Shown here one piece after another: positions 15,277 to 21,233 of a stretch of DNA of 21,233 nucleotides. The stretch is taken from positions 1-21,233 of the forward strand of contig JAUYEO010000079.1 of assembly GCA_030689795.1 (NCBI GenBank). The letters run 5' to 3'. Source of the stretch: Desulfobacterales bacterium (GTDB lineage Bacteria > Desulfobacterota > Desulfobacteria > Desulfobacterales > RPRI01). Numbering within the stretch: the first letter of the stretch is position 1; every line of letters starts with the position of its first letter. Under the pieces are notes generated by a model. The model did no database searches, was not told the origin of the DNA, and saw only the letters and a list, made by a program, of their open reading frames with translations. The translations under genes were made by a program, and so were the position numbers.

Positions 15277-17035
15277 CTTCATTCATCCGGCCCTTTTCTT
15301 TATCTTAGGCGCTTTCCTCATCCCGGCGCTCCGCGGCAGGATCAGGCAGATCTATCTGCTGATAGTGCCTGCTCTGGCCTTTTACAGTGTTCTGTCCATG
15401 AACACAGGAGTGTACGGAGAGATAAACTACCTGGGGTTCAATATAATCATGGGCCGGGTGGACAGCCTGAGCCTGATATTCGCACACGTCTTTACGCTGA
15501 TGGCGTTTTTAGGCGTCATCTACGGCCTCCACGTCACGGAAGCCGAACAGCATATAGCCTCCTTTTTTTATGTAGGCGGATCACTGGGCGTAATTTTTGC
15601 CGGGGACTATCTGACTGTCTTCATATTCTGGGAGGTGATGGCCTTTGCCTCGACATTCCTGATCTGGTTCCGCAGGGAACCGGCTTCTCTTAAAGCAGGA
15701 TTCCGATATCTGCTGATGCATATATTCGGCGGCATTTTGCTTCTGGCCGGCATCTTTCTGCACTATAAAAACACGGGGAGCTTGGCCTTTGAGCTTATTC
15801 CCAAAGCAGGAGCGGGGTTTGCCGAATACCTGATCCTGTCCGGTTTTGCCTTGAATGCCGCGGTATTTCCACTGCACGCATGGCTTCCGGATGCCTATCC
15901 CGAGGCCACTGTCACAGGCGCGGTTTTCATGTGCGCCTTTACCACCAAGACGGCTGTTTATGTCCTGGCCCGCGGTTTTCAAGGTTTTGAAGTGCTGGCC
16001 ATCATGGGGACTGCCATGACCATTTACGGGGTCTGTTACGCCACAATTGAAAATGATATGAGGCGCATTCTCTCCTATCACATCATCAGCCAGGTCGGAT
16101 ACATGGTGGCCGGTGTCGGCATCGGCACAGCGCTGGCCGTCAATGGCGCGTGCGCCCATGCCTACGCACATATTCTCTACAAGGCGCTGCTCTTCATGGG
16201 GGCCGGATCCGTTCTCATGATGACCGGAACATCAAAATTAAATGAGCTGGGCGGCCTTTATAAATATATGCCCCTGACATTGATCTTCTATGTCGTCGGA
16301 GGAATATCCATATCCGGTTTTCCTCTTTTCAGCGGATTCGTAAGCAAATCGATGATAGTTGCCGGAGCGGGAGAGGCCCATCATCCCGTACTCATGGTGC
16401 TGCTGCTTCTGGCCTCGGTGGGCACTTTCCTCTCGGTAGGTCTGAAGCTTCCGTATTTCGCCTGGTTTGGAAAGGATTGCGGGCTCAAGCCGAAAGAACC
16501 GCCCGCCAATATGCTCTGGGCCATGGGCCTGACCGCGTTCCTGTGCTTTTTTATCGGGGTCTATCCCAAGGCTTTGTATGACCTGCTGCCTTTCAAAGAG
16601 GCGGCAGCCGAATATCATCCTTATTCTGCGCCGCATCTCTCGGAAACGGTTCAGCTCCTGCTTTTCACAGGGCTGGGATTTTTTCTGCTTCTCAAGAGAT
16701 TGCAGCCGGAAGCAAAGATCAATCTTGATTTTGACTGGTTCTACCGCAAACTGATAGCTGGTTTTATGCGGTTTGACCAAAAATATATCCAGTCTTTTGA
16801 TTCCGGCTGGGGAGAACTCTACCGGAAGGCCGGTCTTAGAGCCATGATGTCCATAGCAGGTTTTTTTGCCTGGTTTGACCGCTGGGGCATAGACGGAGTG
16901 GTGGATAATGCGGCCTACGGAACCATATGGATTGGTGATAAAGCAAGAAAAGTGCAAACAGGCAACCTTCAGAATTATCTGGCGTTTGCCATACTGATAA
17001 TCTTTGTGATTGTAGGCATTAACTGGTTTTTATAA
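15269..17035 (+). CDS. Antiporter-like membrane subunit 2 (NuoL-like, MrpD family core)
   Basis: A 588-residue proton-conducting membrane subunit. The core has E122 in TM5 (FWEVMAFA), K227 in TM8 (FTTKTAVYV) and K360 in TM12 (FVSKSMIV), but the TM7 lysine is replaced by N196 in ALNAAVFPLHAWLP. I recall this sequence style in the MrpD-like subgroup, so it may be a family trait. After the 14-helix core there is a ~100-residue tail (about 485-588) starting DFDWFYRKL, with an amphipathic stretch, then KVQTGNLQNY and a final helix. That matches the lateral helix and anchor helix of NuoL, so this protein is the likely NuoL equivalent at the distal end of the membrane arm. It overlaps the small membrane protein gene by 8 bp. 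Confidence 0.85.
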   Translation: MNNFIHPALFFILGAFLIPALRGRIRQIYLLIVPALAFYSVLSMNTGVYGEINYLGFNIIMGRVDSLSLIFAHVFTLMAFLGVIYGLHVTEAEQHIASFFYVGGSLGVIFAGDYLTVFIFWEVMAFASTFLIWFRREPASLKAGFRYLLMHIFGGILLLAGIFLHYKNTGSLAFELIPKAGAGFAEYLILSGFALNAAVFPLHAWLPDAYPEATVTGAVFMCAFTTKTAVYVLARGFQGFEVLAIMGTAMTIYGVCYATIENDMRRILSYHIISQVGYMVAGVGIGTALAVNGACAHAYAHILYKALLFMGAGSVLMMTGTSKLNELGGLYKYMPLTLIFYVVGGISISGFPLFSGFVSKSMIVAGAGEAHHPVLMVLLLLASVGTFLSVGLKLPYFAWFGKDCGLKPKEPPANMLWAMGLTAFLCFFIGVYPKALYDLLPFKEAAAEYHPYSAPHLSETVQLLLFTGLGFFLLLKRLQPEAKINLDFDWFYRKLIAGFMRFDQKYIQSFDSGWGELYRKAGLRAMMSIAGFFAWFDRWGIDGVVDNAAYGTIWIGDKARKVQTGNLQNYLAFAILIIFVIVGINWFL

Positions 17036-17036
17036 C

Positions 17037-17061
17037 AGGGGTCAGGGTCCAGGGGTCAGGG
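17037..17061. repeat. Short direct repeat AGGGGTCAGGG
   Basis: Two copies of AGGGGTCAGGG (17037-17047 and 17051-17061) follow directly after the stop of the NuoL-like gene, with a 14-bp period. They open the 137-bp gap before nuoM. Confidence 0.6.
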
Positions 17062-17066
17062 AGTTC

Positions 17067-17094
17067 TGGACTCCCGCCTTCGCGGGAGTGACGG
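17067..17094. repeat. REP-like palindromic element
   Basis: ACTCCCGC (17070-17077) and GCGGGAGT (17082-17089) form a perfect 8-bp stem with a CTTC loop, flanked by TGG and GACGG. Its reverse complement has the form GTCACTCCCGCGAAGGCGGG, close to the dispersed GTCATTCCCGCGAA palindromes I know from many proteobacterial genomes. In an mRNA it would form a stable hairpin between the NuoL-like and nuoM coding regions. It lacks a T-run. Confidence 0.6.
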
Positions 17095-17101
17095 TTACAG
17101 G

Positions 17102-17120
17102 GACTTTTTACGAAACTATC
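17102..17120 (+). repeat. Dispersed repeat copy (GACTTTTTACGA type)
   Basis: GACTTTTTACGA at 17102-17113 recurs in inverted orientation at 21100-21111. The similarity continues over an ATC a few bases on. Together with the adjacent palindrome it suggests that the nuoL-nuoM gap was invaded by repeats dispersed in this genome. Confidence 0.5.
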
Positions 17121-17172
17121 GATTTTAATTGTTTCATATTTTTACGGTCAATAAACAGGAAAATTATAATAA

Positions 17173-18669
17173 ATGGATTTTTTGATTCCCAATCAGCTTA
17201 ATTACCCCATTTTAAGCACATTAATATTTCTGCCCCTTGCCGGAGCCTTTGTGCTTTTCCTGATCCGGGATGAGAAGGCCGCCAAAATCTGGTCGCTTTT
17301 TATCAGCCTGGTGGTTTTTGCGCTTTCTCTGCCTCTTTATTTTTATTTTGATCCTTCTACCTATAAATACCAGTTTGCCGAAAATTCGCCGTGGATCCCC
17401 GTTTTTAATATAAATTATACTCTGGGGATCGACGGTATCAGCCTGTTTCTGGTGCTGCTCAGCACCTTGCTCATCCCGATCTGTATTCTGGCCTCCTGGA
17501 AATACATAGAAAAAAGGGTTAAAGAATTTCTCTTTTGCCTCCTTTTAATGGAAACGGCCTGCGTCGGTGTTTTTTCGGCCCTTGATTTCGTATTGTTTTA
17601 TATTTTCTGGGAAGCCATGCTGGTCCCCATGTATTTATTAATTGCGGTATGGGGAGGCCCAGAGAAGGTTTATGCCTCCTTCAAGTTCTTTCTATATACC
17701 ATGGCCGGCAGTGTGTTTCTCATGGTTGCCATGATCGCTCTCTATCTGACGGCCGGAACCTTCAGTATTCCGCAATTAATGACTCACACTTATTCGTTTA
17801 ACTTTCAATTCTGGATATTTCTGGCCTTTGGAATCGCTTTTGCCATCAAGGTTCCCATGGCCCCGTTTCATACCTGGTTGCCTGCCGCGCATGTTGAAGC
17901 CCCGACAGCAGGCAGTGTGCTGCTTGCCAGCGTTCTGCTTAAAATGGGCACCTACGGATTCGTGCGTTTTTGCCTGCCCATTACCCCGCAGGCCAGCATC
18001 TATTTTGCTCCTTATGTCCTCTTCATGTCCATTATCTCAATTATTTACGGCGGCTACGTCGCCCTGGGACAAACCGACATGAAAAGACTCATCGCATATT
18101 CCAGCGTGGCGCATATGGGTTTTGTTACCCTGGGGATCTTTCTTTTCAACAAACAGGGCCTTGAAGGGGCCGTAATTCAGATGATAAATCATGGAATTAC
18201 GACTGGAGCCCTCTTTCTTTGTGTCGGTATTATTTATGAAAGAAGTCACAGCCGCCTTATAAAGGATAACTCCGGGATAAGTAAGATAATGCCTGTTTAC
18301 ATAGGTTTTTTTGGTTTTTTCTGCCTCTCTTCCATGGCTTTTCCGGGCACCAACAGTTTCGTTGGAGAGTTGCTGGTCCTGATAGGCGCCTTTACCGACA
18401 ACAGGCTGATCGGAGCGCTGAGCATCCCGGGGGTGGTTCTGGCTGCGGCATATATGCTCCGTCTGCTCCAGAAAATTGCGTGGGAAGGGAAAGGAGATTC
18501 TCATCTTTCCGACATGAATCTCAGGGAGATAGTTTATCTGGCGCCTCTGGCCATGTTTGTTTTGTGGATTGGTTTTGCTCCGGCGCCCTTTTTAGATGTA
18601 ATGCATGCAACCGTGAATCACCTGGTTGAACAGGTGCAGGCTGCTAATGCCGTTGCTTTGGTAAGGTAG
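17173..18669 (+). CDS. nuoM: Complex I subunit M (ND4-like antiporter-like subunit)
   Basis: A proton-pumping membrane subunit of 498 residues and 14 helices. Key residues are all in place: E147 in TM5 (FWEAMLVP), K226 in TM7 (AIKVPMAPFHTWLP), K257 in TM8 (LKMGTYGF) and E399 in TM12 (FVGELLVL). From TM7 onward these sit eight residues before E. coli K234, K265 and E407, and the TM12 Glu in place of Lys identifies it as NuoM and not NuoL or NuoN. A weak AGGA precedes ATG 17173. The gene is separated from both neighbours by repeat-bearing gaps of 137 and 160 bp, unlike the overlapping genes upstream. Confidence 0.96.
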   Translation: MDFLIPNQLNYPILSTLIFLPLAGAFVLFLIRDEKAAKIWSLFISLVVFALSLPLYFYFDPSTYKYQFAENSPWIPVFNINYTLGIDGISLFLVLLSTLLIPICILASWKYIEKRVKEFLFCLLLMETACVGVFSALDFVLFYIFWEAMLVPMYLLIAVWGGPEKVYASFKFFLYTMAGSVFLMVAMIALYLTAGTFSIPQLMTHTYSFNFQFWIFLAFGIAFAIKVPMAPFHTWLPAAHVEAPTAGSVLLASVLLKMGTYGFVRFCLPITPQASIYFAPYVLFMSIISIIYGGYVALGQTDMKRLIAYSSVAHMGFVTLGIFLFNKQGLEGAVIQMINHGITTGALFLCVGIIYERSHSRLIKDNSGISKIMPVYIGFFGFFCLSSMAFPGTNSFVGELLVLIGAFTDNRLIGALSIPGVVLAAAYMLRLLQKIAWEGKGDSHLSDMNLREIVYLAPLAMFVLWIGFAPAPFLDVMHATVNHLVEQVQAANAVALVR

Positions 18670-18715
18670 TTGATTGGTAAGCTTATTATTTTAATGGCAT
18701 AGGAATTTCCTTTTT

Positions 18716-18799
18716 GGACGCAGATGAACGCAGATTTCAGAGATTTTAAATATAAAGAGCTAAATAATTATCTGCGGATATCGGCGAAAATCGGCGTCC
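18716..18799. repeat. Imperfect inverted repeat in the nuoM-nuoN gap
   Basis: The left arm begins GGACGCAGATGAACGCAGAT (18716-18735), and the right arm ends with ATCGGCGTCC (18790-18799). Reading the right arm in reverse complement gives GGACGCCGATTTTCGCCGAT, which matches the left arm at most positions. The centre (about 18737-18770) is AT-rich. The left arm also has an internal direct repeat ACGCAGAT. Elements starting GGACGCAGAT are, to my knowledge, common dispersed repeats in anaerobe genomes. The 160-bp gap holds nothing coding. Confidence 0.6.
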
Positions 18800-18829
18800 T
18801 AATTTAATGATTCTGAGGAATAAATATTA

Positions 18830-20248
18830 ATGGACTACGCGTTATTTTTACCGGAAATTTATCTGCTTTTAACGGCCCTGGTATTTTTCTGCCAGTCGTT
18901 GTGGAAATCGTCCGCAAGGCTGAATCAGGTGATAGCTCTAATTCTTTCCGGTATCGGGGTAATCATTACTTTTTATTCCATCAATCTGACCGGAGAACTC
19001 TTCTATAAGGCTTACCTTATTGATCTTTTTTCACAGACTTTCAAATGCCTCATCAGCCTTGGATTGTTTCTGATTATTATCATTGGCCAAAAAATAAAGA
19101 GTATTGAAGATCAATATCAGCCGGAATTTTTTATGTTTCTGAACCTCTGTTCCCTTGGTCTTATGCTGATGATCAGCAGCGTGGAGCTTCTTACTCTTTT
19201 TATAGCCATGGAACTGTCTTCATATTCCCTTTATATCCTGATCCCGATCCGCAAAGAGATCAATGTAGGGAAAATGGAAGCGGCTATCAAATACATTCTC
19301 TTCGGAGCCGCGGCAACCGGTATTATGCTTTTTGGCATGAGCTATATCTTTGGAATAACCCAATCCACCTATCTGGCGGATATACTCAAAAAGATGCCTG
19401 AACTGCTCGGCCAGCCGGTAGCTGTTATCGGGCTTCTCTTTATCCTGTGCGGTTTTTTCTTCAAACTGGCGGTAGTGCCCTTTCATTTCTGGACTCCCGA
19501 TGTTTACGAGGGAGCTGCCAACATAACCGTTTCTTTCATAGCCACTATGCCGAAACTGGCGGCAGTGGCCCTGCTGTTGAGGCTCGTCAGCCTTGCCGGA
19601 GCCGGGGCTGCCGACCTGATTCAGGTTTTGGTTTTACTTGCCGCCGTATCAATGACCTTTGGAAACCTGGCGGCCCTTGTTCAGAAAGACTTAAAACGCC
19701 TGCTGGCCTATTCCAGCATTGCTCATGCCGGTTACGTCATGCTCGGAGCCTTGACCATGAATACGATCGGGTTTGCCGCTGCAGTTTATCATATAACAGG
19801 CTATTTATTAATGAACCTGGCCTGTTTTCTTGTGCTTTGCTCCGTTTCCCGTGAAGGCGAGAATGTTATGGTCAGCGATCTGTCAGGCCTTCACCGTCGT
19901 TCTCCCTTACTGGCCTTGACCCTTGCAGTAGGGGCGTTTGCCCTGGCAGGCATTCCGCCTACAGCCGGGTTTACCGGGAAATTTTTCCTTTTTACCGCGG
20001 CTTTAAGCCAGGGACACCTTACTCTGGTAATCATAGCCGCCGTTAACACGGCTGTTTCCATCTTTTATTATCTGAACATAGTTCGATTCGCTTATGGAAA
20101 AGATCCCGACGGATTGCCGGAAGTGACACTGAGTTTTTCAAACAGGTTATTAAACTATGGGTTGATCACGGCTATTATCCTGATGGGCGCTTTGCCGACT
20201 TTGTTTATCGATCTGGCGAAGACGGCCTGTGAGACGATTATTTCGTAA
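18830..20248 (+). CDS. nuoN: Complex I subunit N (ND2-like antiporter-like subunit)
   Basis: The antiporter-like subunit normally next to NuoK in the membrane arm, with 472 residues and about 14 helices. Channel residues are E128 in TM5 (AMELSSYS), K212 in TM7 (FFFKLAVVPFHFWTPD), K242 in TM8 (MPKLAAVAL) and K384 in TM12 (FTGKFFLF). The first three lie five residues before E. coli E133, K217 and K247. The TPDVYEGA segment after TM7 is typical of NuoN. GAGGAA gives a good Shine-Dalgarno for ATG 18830. Confidence 0.96.
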   Translation: MDYALFLPEIYLLLTALVFFCQSLWKSSARLNQVIALILSGIGVIITFYSINLTGELFYKAYLIDLFSQTFKCLISLGLFLIIIIGQKIKSIEDQYQPEFFMFLNLCSLGLMLMISSVELLTLFIAMELSSYSLYILIPIRKEINVGKMEAAIKYILFGAAATGIMLFGMSYIFGITQSTYLADILKKMPELLGQPVAVIGLLFILCGFFFKLAVVPFHFWTPDVYEGAANITVSFIATMPKLAAVALLLRLVSLAGAGAADLIQVLVLLAAVSMTFGNLAALVQKDLKRLLAYSSIAHAGYVMLGALTMNTIGFAAAVYHITGYLLMNLACFLVLCSVSREGENVMVSDLSGLHRRSPLLALTLAVGAFALAGIPPTAGFTGKFFLFTAALSQGHLTLVIIAAVNTAVSIFYYLNIVRFAYGKDPDGLPEVTLSFSNRLLNYGLITAIILMGALPTLFIDLAKTACETIIS

Positions 20249-20327
20249 GTTCTAAGGGGTTTAAAGAACGAGGGACAAAGGGGCAGAGTCACAAAGGCAC
20301 AAGGGTTCAATAACGGAGTAAGAATAG
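20249..20327. other. 79-bp nuoN-nuoF-like gap with short repeats
   Basis: GTTCT (20249-20253) and AGAAC (20265-20269) form a small inverted repeat directly after the nuoN stop. ACAAAGG recurs at 20275-20281 and 20291-20297, with a shorter ACAAGG at 20299-20304. This purine-rich, low-complexity stretch continues the pattern of repeat-bearing gaps in the second half of the nuo locus. GGAG before the next ATG serves as Shine-Dalgarno. Confidence 0.45.
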
Positions 20328-21059
20328 ATGATATCAGCATCAACAAATATAATTGAAGGCTCCCGGTTCGAAGCCGGACAGGATATTTCAGGCCGGGAAC
20401 CTAAAATAATGGTATGCAAGGGGCGAACAGCCCCACACGCATGCGGAGGGGATACTATTTATGAGGGCCTTCTCTACGAGGCCAAACGGCTGAACATACC
20501 GGTAATTATAGAGCATGCAAAATGCGGTTGCAGCGGCGCCTGCCTGAAAGGGCCTTTTTTGAGCCTGCCCCATCTGGGACTTTTTTACCACCAGGTGAAG
20601 GAGGCTCATCTCCCCGTTATTTTAAAAGAGACTGTCCTGAAGGGAAAGATTCTCTTTCCTTTACTGCATCTTAATCCTCTTCAGTCAATACGTGGAGACT
20701 TGATTTGGGAAAAAGCCGGCAATTGCATTATGGCCATGGATAACTCCTATTGCATGGTTCAGACAGCCGAGTACCTGATTAATTTTCATGCCGATGAATC
20801 ATGCGGGAAATGCACCCCATGCCGTCTCGGTATTAATCAGTTAAAAGACCTTATTGCAAGAATTGTCCGGGGAGAGGCGCCTGAAGATGCCGTTTTACAG
20901 ATGGAATCCCTGATTTGGCTGGCCGGACAGGCCGCTTATTGCGCCTTTGCCGGAAAAGCCGCGCATATTATCCTTGCTGTTCTCTCCAATTTCAGGGAAG
21001 AGTTTGAAATTCATGTCAGAGAAAAGCGCTGTCCGGCCGGAGCTTGTAAGATAATTTGA
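20328..21059 (+). CDS. NuoF-like iron-sulfur protein lacking the FMN/NADH domain
   Basis: A 243-residue protein made of two ends of a NuoF/HydB-type subunit. Residues about 25-110 look like the thioredoxin-like [2Fe-2S] domain, with candidate ligands C30, C39, C68 and C72 (CGCSGACLKGP). Residues about 125-243 match the C-terminal [4Fe-4S] domain: DESCGKCTPCRLG gives C159, C162 and C165, and C205 (AAYCAFAGKAA) supplies the fourth ligand, spaced as in NuoF. The tail RCPAGACK (C235, C240) resembles the start of the extra ferredoxin domain of HydB/HndC. The ~200-residue FMN- and NADH-binding region and SLBB fold are missing, and only about 15 residues link the two parts. It cannot bind FMN or NADH in the usual way. 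I infer an electron-relay adaptor for the headless complex I next to it. A small ferredoxin-like subunit for another enzyme downstream is the alternative. Confidence 0.8.
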   Translation: MISASTNIIEGSRFEAGQDISGREPKIMVCKGRTAPHACGGDTIYEGLLYEAKRLNIPVIIEHAKCGCSGACLKGPFLSLPHLGLFYHQVKEAHLPVILKETVLKGKILFPLLHLNPLQSIRGDLIWEKAGNCIMAMDNSYCMVQTAEYLINFHADESCGKCTPCRLGINQLKDLIARIVRGEAPEDAVLQMESLIWLAGQAAYCAFAGKAAHIILAVLSNFREEFEIHVREKRCPAGACKII

Positions 21060-21092
21060 CATCTTCAAAAATATTAACTAAATGTAATACCT

Positions 21093-21111
21093 GATGAACT
21101 CGTAAAAAGTC
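21093..21111 (-). repeat. Dispersed repeat copy (GACTTTTTACGA type, inverted)
   Basis: On the minus strand this reads GACTTTTTACGAGTTCATC. The first 12 bases and the final ATC match 17102-17120. It lies in the non-coding tail after the NuoF-like gene. Confidence 0.55.
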
Positions 21112-21118
21112 GAAATAT

Positions 21119-21138
21119 GCTCACTTAATGAGCTTTTT
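21119..21138 (+). terminator. Candidate intrinsic terminator after the nuo locus
   Basis: GCTCA (21119-21123) and TGAGC (21129-21133) pair around a 5-nt loop and are followed directly by TTTTT (21134-21138). The stem is short, so termination may be weak. Its place 60 bp after the last gene fits the end of the operon. Confidence 0.45.
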
Positions 21139-21141
21139 GGG

Positions 21142-21230
21142 GATTTTTAAGTCACTTCGCTAAATCACAAGAACTCGGGCTAACGCCCTCAAACAGCTTG
21201 TGATTTTTAACGCTCAGTTCCTTAAAAATC
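21142..21230. repeat. Nested inverted repeat at the window end
   Basis: The outer arms are GATTTTTAAG (21142-21151) and CTTAAAAATC (21221-21230), perfect over 10 bp. The inner arms are AAATCACAAG (21162-21171) and CTTGTGATTT (21197-21206), also perfect over 10 bp. The core holds GGGC (21177-21180) with GCCC (21184-21187). All three levels share one axis, so the 89-bp stretch could fold into one long stem with internal bulges. No coding frame of note lies inside. Confidence 0.75.
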
Positions 21231-21233
21231 TAT

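Noticed and set aside
15581..16957. Long minus-strand open frames (196 and 239 codons) opposite the NuoL-like gene.
   Set aside because: They mirror the strongly coding plus strand, are rich in His, Gln and Lys without motifs, and have no neighbours on that strand.

Overview
The window looks like a chromosomal segment of an anaerobic member of the Desulfobacterota (old Deltaproteobacteria). This is inferred from gene content, from the style of the intergenic repeats and from moderate GC. No 16S or other decisive marker is present. It holds 18 complete genes and one gene tail, and no tRNA, rRNA, CRISPR array or insertion sequence that I can recognise.

Layout. (1) 1-2369: the last 57 codons of an unidentified upstream gene, then a RecD2-type SF1B helicase. 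Their junction carries a 28-bp tandem duplication. (2) 2441-6178, minus strand: a two-gene operon of a SNF2-family helicase followed by a SWIM zinc-finger protein, convergent with recD2. (3) 6179-6516: a 338-bp divergent intergenic region with a candidate promoter for the SNF2 gene and several inverted repeats. (4) 6517-8433: thrS, threonyl-tRNA synthetase. (5) 8571-21059, plus strand: a long complex I (nuo) locus in the order A-B-C-D-H-I-J-K, antiporter-like 1, small membrane protein, antiporter-like 2 (NuoL-like), M, N, and a NuoF-like iron-sulfur protein.

How the genes work together. nuoA to nuoN encode the membrane arm and the quinone-reducing Q module of a respiratory complex I. The NADH-oxidising module nuoEFG is absent from the locus. 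The last gene is instead a 243-residue protein that keeps the thioredoxin-like [2Fe-2S] region and the C-terminal [4Fe-4S] domain of NuoF but has no room for the FMN/NADH domain. The enzyme encoded here is therefore probably a headless complex I taking electrons from ferredoxin or another partner, unless an NADH module lies elsewhere. The membrane arm has four antiporter-like subunits, not the usual three, with a two-helix protein locked between two of them by overlapping reading frames.

The first half of the nuo locus is tightly packed with overlaps. From the NuoL-like gene onward, the genes are separated by gaps of 79-160 bp that hold palindromic and dispersed repeats. The window ends in a 174-bp non-coding tail with a weak terminator candidate and a nested inverted repeat.
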